From: an uncultured Algibacter sp.
GTDB taxonomy: Bacteria; Bacteroidota; Bacteroidia; Flavobacteriales; Flavobacteriaceae
Direction of reading: 5' to 3'
Length of the DNA: 64,000 nucleotides
NCBI GenBank assembly: GCA_947502405.1
Contig: CANMZT010000004.1
Location: forward strand, 186,001-250,000
Part shown: positions 28,131 through 36,137 of the stretch, in pieces
How the letters are laid out: every line of letters starts with the position of its first letter
Numbering within the stretch: the stretch's first letter is position 1
The notes under the pieces: generated by a model
Databases searched by the model: none
Told to the model about the DNA's origin: nothing
Seen by the model: only the letters and a program-made list of their open reading frames with translations
Program-made: the position numbers and the translations under genes

Positions 28131-28138
28131 TACTTTTG
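28131..28138 (+). promoter_or_regulatory. Predicted -7 element of the 28149 methyltransferase gene (TACTTTTG)
   Basis: TACTTTTG fits TAnnTTTG and lies only 10 bases before the chosen ATG. This implies a near-leaderless mRNA and supports the downstream start choice. Confidence 0.4.
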
Positions 28139-28148
28139 CTTCACCTTT

Positions 28149-28967
28149 ATGAAACAGATAACTAGCTCACAAAACACTTACATAAAACAACTTGTCCAAT
28201 TAAAAGACAAGTCTAGAGAACGTAAAAAAACAGGCACGTTTTTAATTGAAGGTGTTCGTGAAATTTCTTTAGCTCTTAAAGGTGGTTATGAATTAGAAAC
28301 TGTTTTATTTTATCCTGAGATATTTTCTTTAGAACAATTAAACGAATTAACTTCAAATGTCAGGTTGAGCGCAGTCGAAACCCAATCAAACTGTATTGAA
28401 GTTTCAAAAGAAGTCTATCAAAAACTCGCATACCGAAATACTACTGAAGGTATTTTAGCCGTTACAAAATCAAAAACTAATAGTTTAAATGATTTAGCTT
28501 TTGAAAATAAAAACCCCTTAATTTTAGTTGCTGAAGCTCCTGAAAAACCAGGAAATATTGGTGCTATTTTAAGAACTGCTGATGCTGCCAATGTAGATGC
28601 CGTAGTTATTGCTAACCCAAAAACCGATTTATACAATCCAAATATTATTCGTTCTAGTGTTGGGTGTTTGTTTACTAATCAAATTGCCACAGGTACTACT
28701 TCTGAAATAATTGAATTTTTGAAATCCAAAAACATCAATATTTATTGTGCTGCTTTACAAGCTTCTGTGGATTATCATACTCAAAATTTTAAAGAACCAA
28801 CTGCTATTGTTGTTGGTACTGAAGCTACAGGTTTAAGCGATGCATGGTTAGAAAATTCGACTCAAAATATTATAATCCCCATGCAGGGTGAAATTGATTC
28901 TATGAATGTTTCAGTTGCTGCTGGAATTCTTATTTTTGAGGCTAAACGACAGAGAGATTTTAAATAA
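28149..28967 (+). CDS. SpoU/TrmH-family RNA 2'-O-methyltransferase (RlmB/TsnR-like)
   Basis: 272 residues from the ATG at 28149, where MKQITSSQNTYIKQLVQLKDKSRE-type starts are normal for the family. The 24 extra codons from 28077 are not family-like and would contain the promoter. There is an N-terminal substrate-binding domain (1-100), then the SPOUT knot: PEKPGNIGAILRTADAA (motif 1), VVGTEATGLSD (motif 2), IPMQGEIDSMNVSVAAGILIFEA (motif 3). It methylates a ribose in rRNA or tRNA. Unusually, codons at 28358-28383 carry a common intergenic-type repeat sequence in frame. Confidence 0.9.
   Translation: MKQITSSQNTYIKQLVQLKDKSRERKKTGTFLIEGVREISLALKGGYELETVLFYPEIFSLEQLNELTSNVRLSAVETQSNCIEVSKEVYQKLAYRNTTEGILAVTKSKTNSLNDLAFENKNPLILVAEAPEKPGNIGAILRTADAANVDAVVIANPKTDLYNPNIIRSSVGCLFTNQIATGTTSEIIEFLKSKNINIYCAALQASVDYHTQNFKEPTAIVVGTEATGLSDAWLENSTQNIIIPMQGEIDSMNVSVAAGILIFEAKRQRDFK
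28358..28383 (+). repeat. REP-like GTCAGGTTGAGCGCAGTCGAAACC sequence inside a coding region
   Basis: The run from TGTCAGGTTGAG to GCAGTCGAAACCC matches the GTTTCGACTGCGCTCAACCTGAC repeat that I know as frequent between genes in Flavobacteriia. Here it is read in frame as NVRLSAVET, between the two domains of the methyltransferase. Only one copy is in this window, so the family link is from general knowledge. Confidence 0.5.
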
Positions 28968-28970
28968 CTC

Positions 28971-29083
28971 GTCATTGTGAGGACGAAGGACGTAACAATC
29001 TTTTGAATTGAAACAAGAAACATTAATAATCGATAAATTAATTAAACAGATTGCCACGTCGCTAAAAAGCTTCTCGCAATGAC
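28971..29083. repeat. 113-bp MITE-like element with terminal inverted repeats
   Basis: Ends are GTCATTGTGAG (28971-28981) and CTCGCAATGAC (29073-29083), inverted with one mismatch. A second inner pair, ACGTAACAATCT and AGATTGCCACGT, is complementary at 10 of 12. It has no coding capacity and fills the whole gap between the methyltransferase gene and the M48 protease gene, ending 10 bases before the latter's ATG. Confidence 0.75.
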
Positions 29084-29092
29084 ATAAAAAAT

Positions 29093-30325
29093 ATGACAGC
29101 TACTACCCTTTTTTACATCATCATCGCCATTATTGTTATCAATTTTATAGTTGACAAAGTGCTTGACGCATTAAATGCAAAACACTTTAATGATGCACTT
29201 CCAGAAGAATTACAGGATGTTTATGATGATGTTGAATATAAAAAATCGCAAAGCTATAAGGCTACCAAATACAAGTTTGGGTTGCTAACCTCAACGTTTT
29301 CAATTCTTTTGACTTTGGGTTTTTTATGGTTTGATGGTTTTGAATTTGTGGATAATATGGCTAGAAGTTATTCTGACAGCCCAATTGTTATTGCTTTAAT
29401 TTTCTTTGGTATTATTATGATTGGTAGCGATATTTTAACCACACCATTTTCCTATTACAGCACGTTTGTTATTGAAGAAAAATTTGGGTTTAATAAAACA
29501 ACGGTTAAAACCTTTTTTTTAGATAAAATAAAAGGTTGGCTCATGATGGTTATTATTGGCGGTGGTATTTTGGCGTTGATTATTTGGTTTTATCAAGCTA
29601 CAGGGAAACACTTTTGGTTGTATGCTTGGGCTTTAGTGGCGGTTTTTACGTTGTTTATGAATATGTTTTATTCCAAGCTTATTGTGCCTCTTTTTAATAA
29701 ACAAACGCCTTTGGAAGAAGGCACGTTGCGAGATAAAATTTCAGCATATGCTAAAACAGTTGGTTTTAAACTCGATAAGATTTTTGTGATTGACGGCTCT
29801 AAACGAAGTACAAAAGCTAACGCCTATTTTTCTGGATTTGGAAGCGAAAAACGTGTGACGCTTTATGATACTTTGATTAATGATTTAGATGATGAAGAAA
29901 TTGTTGCGGTATTAGCGCATGAAGTTGGACATTATAAAAAGAAACACATTATTTTTAACTTGTTTGCTTCTATTTTATTGACGGGGTTTACACTTTATAT
30001 TTTATCGTTGTTTATTTCGAATCCGCTATTATCACAGGCATTAGGTGTTGAAATACCTAGTTTCCATATTGGATTGATTGCTTTTGGTCTTCTCTACTCG
30101 CCTATTTCTGAAATTACAGGGTTGATTATGAATATATTTTCTAGAAAGTTTGAATACCAAGCAGATGATTATGCTAAAAGCACCTATAAAGGTGAGCCAC
30201 TTATTACGTCTCTTAAGAAGCTTTCTAAAAATAGCTTGAGCAATTTAACACCGCATCCTGCTTATGTGTTTATGCATTATTCGCATCCTAAACTTTTGGA
30301 ACGGATTGTGAATTTGAGGAAGTAA
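29093..30325 (+). CDS. M48 family metallopeptidase (Ste24/CAAX-protease-like)
   Basis: 410 residues. Seven or so membrane helices surround the zinc site HEVGH (276-280) and the downstream third ligand Glu in KFEYQADDYA. The overall layout, the FVIEEKFGFN block and the NAYFSGFG loop are those of Ste24-type proteases that work within the membrane. The family clears or matures membrane proteins; eukaryotic relatives trim prenylated peptides, which bacteria lack, so the substrate is unknown. The start lies just past the MITE-like repeat. Confidence 0.93.
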   Translation: MTATTLFYIIIAIIVINFIVDKVLDALNAKHFNDALPEELQDVYDDVEYKKSQSYKATKYKFGLLTSTFSILLTLGFLWFDGFEFVDNMARSYSDSPIVIALIFFGIIMIGSDILTTPFSYYSTFVIEEKFGFNKTTVKTFFLDKIKGWLMMVIIGGGILALIIWFYQATGKHFWLYAWALVAVFTLFMNMFYSKLIVPLFNKQTPLEEGTLRDKISAYAKTVGFKLDKIFVIDGSKRSTKANAYFSGFGSEKRVTLYDTLINDLDDEEIVAVLAHEVGHYKKKHIIFNLFASILLTGFTLYILSLFISNPLLSQALGVEIPSFHIGLIAFGLLYSPISEITGLIMNIFSRKFEYQADDYAKSTYKGEPLITSLKKLSKNSLSNLTPHPAYVFMHYSHPKLLERIVNLRK

Positions 30326-30395
30326 TTATATTTAGTTGTTTCGTTACGCAACCATTTGTAATAAAATGCGTCTATCAATAAATGCTCTTATTTTT

Positions 30396-30749
30396 ATGAA
30401 AAATTTATTTCTAATTTTATTTTCAATTTTTACTATAGTTTCTTGCTCTAATAGTGAGGATGAAACATCTTTCGATATTAATGGGCAATTTACAGACAAC
30501 CTTATTGAATGCAGTGGTATATCCATAGAACAAAATTGTGTCAAATTTATTTCTTTTATTGATGATTCTGAAGTATATATTTTGTATGAAGGAGATATTA
30601 TTTTAAAGAGAATTTATCAAATAAAAGGAACCCAAATAACAACAAAAAAACAATTTGAAAATGATCTAGAAATATCTTTCAAAATCATAGACGAAACGAC
30701 TTTAAAACGTATTCAAGACAATGCCATTTTTAAAAAAGAATCCATTTAA
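30396..30749 (+). CDS. Small lipoprotein, tandem paralogue 1
   Basis: 117 residues from the ATG at 30396, where a clean signal peptide starts (MKNLFLILFSIFTIVSC). The longer frame from 30336 has 20 odd codons ahead of it. After the Cys comes an acidic SNSEDET tract and then a compact beta-rich domain containing SFDINGQFT and SFKIIDETTLKRIQDNAI. It is clearly related to the next gene 24 bp downstream, so this is a tandem duplication. Function unknown. Confidence 0.7.
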   Translation: MKNLFLILFSIFTIVSCSNSEDETSFDINGQFTDNLIECSGISIEQNCVKFISFIDDSEVYILYEGDIILKRIYQIKGTQITTKKQFENDLEISFKIIDETTLKRIQDNAIFKKESI

Positions 30750-30773
30750 TAGTAACCAAAACTTAATTTAGTA

Positions 30774-31130
30774 ATGAAAAATGTTTTCTTTTTTTTATTC
30801 TTTTCAGTAACAATTATTTCTTGTACAAATGATGAAAATTCCTCTTTTGAAATAAACGGACTTTATACTTATAACATTCCTAATTGTGACAATGGAGGGA
30901 ACCCTGAAATCCATTGTACTCTATTTGTAGATTTCGTTGATAAAACTGAAGCAAGCCCTATTTCAATAACAGGTGGTGATATTGTTTATGAAACTACGTA
31001 CACAGTAAATAATGACATTATCAAATTTAAAAAGACATCAAAATTTAATTTCGATTTGTCATTTAAAATCATAAATGATTTAACTCTTAAACGAATTGAA
31101 GATAATACTATTTGGTTAAAAGAAGAATAA
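30774..31130 (+). CDS. Small lipoprotein, tandem paralogue 2
   Basis: 118 residues, lipobox TIISC. It shares with its upstream neighbour the signal peptide pattern, SFEINGLYT near the start, and the closing block DLSFKIINDLTLKRIEDNTI. The middle parts differ, with two extra Cys residues here (NCDNGG..IHC). The fold looks like a small lipocalin-like or META-like beta-barrel, but that is a guess. Probably on one mRNA with the preceding gene. Confidence 0.7.
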   Translation: MKNVFFFLFFSVTIISCTNDENSSFEINGLYTYNIPNCDNGGNPEIHCTLFVDFVDKTEASPISITGGDIVYETTYTVNNDIIKFKKTSKFNFDLSFKIINDLTLKRIEDNTIWLKEE

Positions 31131-31272
31131 ACCATTTAATTGCATTAACGATTGAACGGCATAGTTAAAGTATTTTTGTGTAAACCTTAGTTTAACTTCG
31201 TTTGTAATACTTTAAAACTATTTCCAAACCAAAATATAGTTTTAAACACCTATTAACAAAAGTAGAAAAGAA

Positions 31273-31692
31273 ATGAAAAAACATATTTATTTGATATTAA
31301 TATTAACTAGTCTTTTATCATGCAATTCTAATGATGAAACGTCTGAATTTGAACAAGATAGTTTTACTGGAGAATGGAAATTAACTGAAGCCTTTATAAG
31401 TTCTGGAGGACCTCAATATTGGGTTGATATTAAAAACGGAGAGAAATTAGTCTTTTTTAAAAATAAAACGTTTAAGTCAAATAAATACTCAAAATGTAAA
31501 AGTGGAAATTTTTCAATAGAAATTGACACACTAAATCTGGAATATACTTGTGATGGATTTCAAACTAATGCAGAAAATCAAGCTGGATTGATAACATATA
31601 TAATTGATTTTAAATCAAACTACTTCATCTTAACCCCCACAAGTGGCCCGATTTGTATAGAGGGGTGTAGTTATAAATATCAAAGACAATAA
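31273..31692 (+). CDS. Lipocalin-like lipoprotein
   Basis: 139 residues. Lipobox SLLSC (Cys17) followed by an acidic SNDETSEFEQD tract, then FTGEWKLTEAFISSGGPQYW, the opening of the small lipocalin-like domains common in Bacteroidota lipoproteins. This is followed by alternating strands and four Cys residues (KCKSG, YTCDG, PICIEGC) that may form disulfides. It is separate from the two small lipoprotein genes upstream by 142 bp but similar in size and style. Ligand unknown. Confidence 0.7.
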   Translation: MKKHIYLILILTSLLSCNSNDETSEFEQDSFTGEWKLTEAFISSGGPQYWVDIKNGEKLVFFKNKTFKSNKYSKCKSGNFSIEIDTLNLEYTCDGFQTNAENQAGLITYIIDFKSNYFILTPTSGPICIEGCSYKYQRQ

Positions 31693-31741
31693 AAAATCAC
31701 CAACAGCTTACTAAACAACACGTCCAAAAGCAAACCAACCC

Positions 31742-31839
31742 GCGTTAGGGATTGTAGTGGATAGCCCACAGGTTTGCCAATTTTTATTGGCGAACCGAGG
31801 ACTTGTAACGGAAAGCCCGACCCTTTTCGGGTAACGCCC
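31742..31839 (-). repeat. GGGCGTTAC structured interspersed repeat, copy C
   Basis: Same element as 5911-6010, in the minus orientation, closing stem GCGTTA (31742-31747)/TAACGC (31832-31837). Its variable hairpin is GGTTTGCCAA-TTTTTA-TTGGCGAACC, unrelated in sequence to that of the other copies but just as well paired. Confidence 0.85.
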
Positions 31840-31872
31840 AAAAAATTATTAGAAACCAACTAATTTTAAAAA

Positions 31873-31896
31873 GATTCCCTCCTTCGAGGGAATGAC
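31873..31896 (+). repeat. GATTCC...GGAATGAC hairpin repeat, copy 4
   Basis: GATTCCCTC-CTTC-GAGGGAATGAC. The inner stem CTC/GAG differs from the TGC/GCA of copy 3, keeping complementarity. It covers the -33 region of the DEAD-box promoter. Confidence 0.8.
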
Positions 31897-31907
31897 GATT
31901 ATTTATC

Positions 31908-31915
31908 TATCTTTG
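31908..31915 (+). promoter_or_regulatory. Predicted -7 element of the DEAD-box gene (TATCTTTG)
   Basis: TATCTTTG followed by GCGCC gives a predicted start near 31921, leaving a leader of about 120 bases, unusually long for this window. Confidence 0.5.
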
Positions 31916-32040
31916 CGCCTTGAAACTCAAGATGAGTTTACTCCTCAGGGTGAGGATGTGTTACTGGAAGTTTAAGTTTAGTATGTCGATGCGCTTCTTT
32001 ATGTAACACCACATAACAAAATCGCATACATTAAACAAGA

Positions 32041-33840
32041 ATGAGCACATTCCAAGATTTAGGTCTTAATGACGACCTATTACAAGCCATTACAGATTTA
32101 GGGTTTGAAAAACCTAGTGAAGTACAAGAAAAAGCCATCCCCATTTTATTAGAGTCTGAAACCGATTTAGTGGCTTTGGCCCAAACGGGAACGGGTAAAA
32201 CTGCCGCATTTGGTTTTCCGATGTTAGAGAAAATTGACGTGGCTAGTAGAACCACGCAAGGTTTAATTTTATCGCCTACCAGAGAGCTTTGTTTACAAAT
32301 TACCAACGAGATGAAATTGTATGGTAAATATTGTAAAGGCCTTAACGTGGTAGCGGTTTACGGTGGTTCTAGCATTACCGACCAAGCGCGTGAGATTAAA
32401 CGTGGCGCACAGATTATTGTGGCAACTCCGGGACGTATGAAGGATATGATTAACAGACGTTTGGTTGATATTTCTAAAATCCAATATTCGGTTTTAGATG
32501 AGGCTGATGAGATGTTGAATATGGGTTTTAAGGAGGATATTACTGATATTTTATCGCATACGCCAGAGGATAAAAACACCTGGTTGTTTTCGGCTACAAT
32601 GCCTAGAGAGGTTTCTAGAATTGCTAAAAACTTTATGCACAACCCACAGGAAATTACTGTTGGGAATAAAAATGAGAGCACAAGCAATGTATCTCATGAA
32701 TACTATTTAGTAAATGCCAGAGACCGTTACCAAGCCTTGAAACGTTTGAGTGATGCTAATCCTGATATATTTTCGGTTATTTTTTGTAGAACGAAACGTG
32801 ATACGCAAAAGGTTGCTGAAAAATTGATTGAAGATGGTTATAGCGCTGGTGCGTTGCACGGTGATTTGAGTCAGAATCAGCGTGATATCGTAATGAAATC
32901 GTTTAGAAACAAACAAATACAAATGTTGGTTGCTACCGATGTGGCAGCACGTGGTATTGATGTTGATGATATTACACACGTAATAAATTACCAATTGCCA
33001 GACGAGATTGAAACTTACACACACCGTTCTGGTAGAACAGGACGTGCTGGAAAAACAGGAGTTTCAATGGTAATTGTTTCTAAAAGTGAAGTGCGCAAAA
33101 TTAAAAGTATTGAGCGTATTATAAAGCAACAGTTTGAGAAAAAGGATATTCCTGATGGGGCCTCAATTTGTGAAGTTCAATTAATGTCGTTAGCCAATAA
33201 AATCCATAATACTGAGGTTAATCATGAAATTGATAAGCACTTGTCTAGTATTAATGAACTATTTGCTGATACGGATAAGGATGAATTGATTAAAAAATTC
33301 TTCTCGGTTGAGTTTACACGTTTTTATAATTACTACCAAAAATCTAAAAACCTTAATGTAGCAGAAGGTTCTTATGATAGTAGTGAAGGCAGAAGTAGAG
33401 GTGGAAAATCTACACGTTACTTTATAAACGTTGGTGGAAAAGATGGTTTTGATTGGATGAAGTTAAAAGACTTCTTAAAAGAGCAATTAGACCTTGGTAG
33501 AGATGATGTTTTTAAAGTGGAAACTAAAGATAGCTTCTCGTTTTTTAATACCGAAAATGAACTTAAAGAGAAAGTATTAGCGCATTTTACCGACTTTAAA
33601 CACGAAGGCCGCTTTGTAAATGTTGAAGTATCTGAAAACCGCGGTGGCGGTGGAAGACGTGGAGATAGACGCGGTGGCGGAAAAAGACGTGATGGCAGAC
33701 GTAGTGGCGGAAAACGTGATGACAGAAAAGAAAGCTCTGGAAACAGAGGTGATAGACGCAGAAGTGATAGTGGCTCTAAACCTAGACGTTCTAATTCTAG
33801 TGATTTTGGGAGTTCTAGACCAAGGCGTTCACGACGTTAA
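32041..33840 (+). CDS. DEAD-box ATP-dependent RNA helicase (CsdA/DbpA-like)
   Basis: 599 residues. Helicase core motifs: AQTGTGKT (47-54), PTRELC, TPGR, VLDEADEM (151-158), SAT (184-186), ARGIDV and HRSGRTGRAG. After the core comes a DbpA-type RNA-binding domain (about 455-535, FINVGGKDGFDWMKLKDFL) and a Gly/Arg/Ser-rich RGG-like tail (about 540-599). Such helicases remodel RNA in ribosome assembly and cold adaptation. The long leader upstream may carry regulation, as for csdA in E. coli (inference). Confidence 0.94.
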   Translation: MSTFQDLGLNDDLLQAITDLGFEKPSEVQEKAIPILLESETDLVALAQTGTGKTAAFGFPMLEKIDVASRTTQGLILSPTRELCLQITNEMKLYGKYCKGLNVVAVYGGSSITDQAREIKRGAQIIVATPGRMKDMINRRLVDISKIQYSVLDEADEMLNMGFKEDITDILSHTPEDKNTWLFSATMPREVSRIAKNFMHNPQEITVGNKNESTSNVSHEYYLVNARDRYQALKRLSDANPDIFSVIFCRTKRDTQKVAEKLIEDGYSAGALHGDLSQNQRDIVMKSFRNKQIQMLVATDVAARGIDVDDITHVINYQLPDEIETYTHRSGRTGRAGKTGVSMVIVSKSEVRKIKSIERIIKQQFEKKDIPDGASICEVQLMSLANKIHNTEVNHEIDKHLSSINELFADTDKDELIKKFFSVEFTRFYNYYQKSKNLNVAEGSYDSSEGRSRGGKSTRYFINVGGKDGFDWMKLKDFLKEQLDLGRDDVFKVETKDSFSFFNTENELKEKVLAHFTDFKHEGRFVNVEVSENRGGGGRRGDRRGGGKRRDGRRSGGKRDDRKESSGNRGDRRRSDSGSKPRRSNSSDFGSSRPRRSRR

Positions 33841-33941
33841 TCTTAAACTTTTCTGTTAATTTTTAGTCAAAAAAAAAAGCTTAATTCTATTGCTAAAGTT
33901 TTCTTTAGTACTTTTATAAAAAAATTAGCGTTGAATAATTC

Positions 33942-34718
33942 ATGAGGTATTACCTATTTATCATTTTTATGTTCTGCTTTTCTGCTATTGGCATAGCACA
34001 AGAAGCAGATAAGGTTTTAGGTATTGTACTTAATTCTGCTGATAAGAGTGCCTTGGAAAACGTTAATATTGTTAATCTCAATCAAGTCATAGGAACAACC
34101 ACGAATAAAAAAGGCGAGTTTCAAATTTCGGCTAAAGTTAATGATACCCTTCACTTTTCCTATTTAGGTTTTAAATCTATAAAAGTTAGAGTAACTAATG
34201 ACTGGCTAAAGTTTGGAAGCTCAAATATTGAACTCACAGAACTAGCTTTAGCACTAGAAGAAGTGGTTGTGAATCAGTTAAAATTAACAGGTTATTTAGA
34301 GGTTGATATAAAACAAGTACCAGATATTAACACCAACTACCGTTACAGTATTTCTGGTTTACAAGGCACTGGTTACGAGGCTAGTAAAAAATCGGGGTTA
34401 ACCAAAGTTATTGGTTCTATTTTTAATCCTGCTGATTTTTTACATCGTATGTTTGGCAAAAAACCAAATGAGCTACGGAAGCTTAAAAAGATGAAAGAGG
34501 ATGATGAGATTAGAAACTTATTATCGTCTCGTTTTGATCGTGAAATGCTTACCGTTTTACTTCAAGTAGAACGTGTTGATTTGGATGAAATAGTAAGCCA
34601 ATGCAATTACTCTAGAGGCTTTATACAAACTGCCAACGATTTACAGATTCTTGATGCTATCAGTGAGTGTTATGAGGAATACAAGCTATTAAGTCGCGGT
34701 AGAAGCAGAAAAATTTAG
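33942..34718 (+). CDS. Carboxypeptidase-regulatory-like domain protein, secreted
   Basis: 258 residues. Signal peptide to about residue 19 (IGIAQ). Residues 25-100 form a CarboxypepD_reg-like beta-sandwich (LGIVLNSADKSALENVNIVN...GTTTNKKGEFQIS...LHFSYLGFKS), the domain found at the front of SusC-type receptors but here without a barrel. The C-terminal 150 residues are helical and charged, with no motif I know. Probably periplasmic or cell-surface. It stands alone, 101 bp after the DEAD-box gene. Confidence 0.75.
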   Translation: MRYYLFIIFMFCFSAIGIAQEADKVLGIVLNSADKSALENVNIVNLNQVIGTTTNKKGEFQISAKVNDTLHFSYLGFKSIKVRVTNDWLKFGSSNIELTELALALEEVVVNQLKLTGYLEVDIKQVPDINTNYRYSISGLQGTGYEASKKSGLTKVIGSIFNPADFLHRMFGKKPNELRKLKKMKEDDEIRNLLSSRFDREMLTVLLQVERVDLDEIVSQCNYSRGFIQTANDLQILDAISECYEEYKLLSRGRSRKI

Positions 34719-34834
34719 ATTATTTAGGTGTTATTCTAAAGCATCTGAAGTTATGTAAATCATGAATATCTATTTGATTTATTGAAATCGTGAATATAAA
34801 TTATTCCACTACTCAATCAACCCATTCATTTCAC

Positions 34835-35368
34835 TTAATAATTATTTTCTAAAATTAATTTTAAGCTTGCTAACCCCTCTTCAAAATCTTTTCCTACGGC
34901 TTTATCCATGTTAAAAAACAGGAAGAACACATTTGTTGGTGGTTTACTTTCTCCTGAAAAACCCCAAATAATATTCGTTTTATCAGGTGTAACTTTCTCA
35001 ACTTTTAAATACGCATCAGATTCTGATTTCCATGGTTTAAAAAACCGCAAACGAGATTCAATAATATCATTTTTCTTAATTCTTGTTATCTCTTGTTCAC
35101 CAATACCAACATCCTTATTACCTTCCCATTTAGCTATAAAACCAACTTCTCCATCAGTTCCCTTAAACTCTTGTTTCATATCTGGATCTTTTTTCTTCCA
35201 AGGTGACCAGTCATCTTGATTTTTTATAAATTTTAAATACTGAAATACCTCGTCTAATGGTTTATCAACAATAACACTTCTGTATACATTAAATCTCTTT
35301 GGAGCAAATAGAACAAGTAAAATAAAAATAGCCAAAATAGCTATAATGCTGTAAAATAAAATCATCAT
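34835..35368 (-). CDS. SRPBCC (START-like) protein with N-terminal membrane anchor
   Basis: 177 residues. One membrane helix (about 4-22), followed by an SRPBCC/polyketide-cyclase-like domain: VYRSVIVDKPLDEVFQYL (28-45) and the DWSPWKKKDP...GEVGFIAKWEG stretch. The family binds small hydrophobic ligands in a helix-grip pocket; the ligand is unknown. Transcribed away from the DEAD-box region and ahead of the trmH gene on the same strand, but with 33 bp between. Confidence 0.8.
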   Translation of the reverse strand: MMILFYSIIAILAIFILLVLFAPKRFNVYRSVIVDKPLDEVFQYLKFIKNQDDWSPWKKKDPDMKQEFKGTDGEVGFIAKWEGNKDVGIGEQEITRIKKNDIIESRLRFFKPWKSESDAYLKVEKVTPDKTNIIWGFSGESKPPTNVFFLFFNMDKAVGKDFEEGLASLKLILENNY

Positions 35369-35401
35369 AATGTTGAGAGTTGGTTGGTTTTATAAAGATA
35401 A

Positions 35402-36061
35402 TTATTTTTTCGAATCGTTGTAACGGTTTACAATATCATCATAACTTTTTATGGTTTTTTTACACCAATCCAAACGCTTTTCAATTTGCTCTTCTTCGGA
35501 TAGTTGCCATTTAACATCTGTTTTTCTCAGCTTACTGGTTACATGTTGCAAAATTATAGCTGCAGAAACTGAGATGTTCAAACTTTCTGTAAAACCAACC
35601 ATAGGAATTTTTAAGTAACAATCGGCATGATTTAAAACTTCCTTAGAAAGACCTTCGGTTTCTCTTCCAAAGAAAAAACAGGATTTTTTAGTAACATCAA
35701 AATCATGCAATTCACAATCATTAGCATGAGGCGTTGTTGCTACTATTTGATAGCCTTTTTGTTTTATATCTAAAATACAATCACGAACCGTATGATAACG
35801 ATTTAAATCTACCCACTTTTGTGCTCCCATAGCAATTTCTCTATCAATACGTTTAGAGTTTTGCTCTTCAACAATATTTACCTCTTGAATACCAAATACA
35901 TCACAGCTTCGTATTACGGCACTGGTGTTATGCAATTGATAAACATCTTCTGTAGCCACTGTAAAGTGCTTTGTACGTTGCGATAGAACCTCTTCAAAAC
36001 GTTGTTTCCTATGCTCGGTTAAATAAGACTCTAAATGTTCAAGAAGTTTTAAGTCAATCAT
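35402..36061 (-). CDS. trmH: tRNA/rRNA 2'-O-methyltransferase, TrmH type
   Basis: 219 residues from the ATG at 36061 (MIDLKLLEHLESYLTEHRK). The longer frame to 36172 must be rejected because its first 37 codons translate the hairpin repeat at 36100-36123. SPOUT motifs: NTSAVIRSCDVFGI, FFFGRETEGLS and IPMVGFTESLNISVSAAIIL, with the helical N-terminal extension of TrmH, which makes Gm18 in tRNA. Exact target inferred from similarity. Divergent from the sirtuin gene. Confidence 0.9.
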   Translation of the reverse strand: MIDLKLLEHLESYLTEHRKQRFEEVLSQRTKHFTVATEDVYQLHNTSAVIRSCDVFGIQEVNIVEEQNSKRIDREIAMGAQKWVDLNRYHTVRDCILDIKQKGYQIVATTPHANDCELHDFDVTKKSCFFFGRETEGLSKEVLNHADCYLKIPMVGFTESLNISVSAAIILQHVTSKLRKTDVKWQLSEEEQIEKRLDWCKKTIKSYDDIVNRYNDSKK

Positions 36062-36099
36062 TAATAGTAAAATTTCTTCTAAGTTATTAAATTTGATGA

Positions 36100-36123
36100 G
36101 ATTCCTGTCTTCACAGGAATGAC
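36100..36123 (+). repeat. GATTCC...GGAATGAC hairpin repeat, copy 5
   Basis: GATTCCTGT-CTTC-ACAGGAATGAC between the divergent trmH and sirtuin genes, ending 14 bases before the sirtuin ATG. Its inner pair TGT/ACA is a further compensated variant. Confidence 0.8.
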
Positions 36124-36137
36124 AAAAAGAAAAATTA

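Larger units (their letters stand above)
31693..32040. other. 348-bp region: two repeats, promoter and long leader of the DEAD-box gene
   Basis: No gene. It contains copy C of the GGGCGTTAC element, a GATTCC hairpin that abuts the predicted promoter (TATCTTTG at 31908-31915), and then about 125 bases of leader before the DEAD-box ATG. The leader includes a small CCTCA-GGG-TGAGG hairpin (31944-31956). Confidence 0.65.

Noticed and set aside
31164-31217. TTAAAGTATT...AATACTTTAA inverted repeat upstream of the lipocalin-like gene
   Set aside because: The ten-base arms are A/T only and 32 bases apart, expected by chance in such AT-rich DNA. No T-run or known box.
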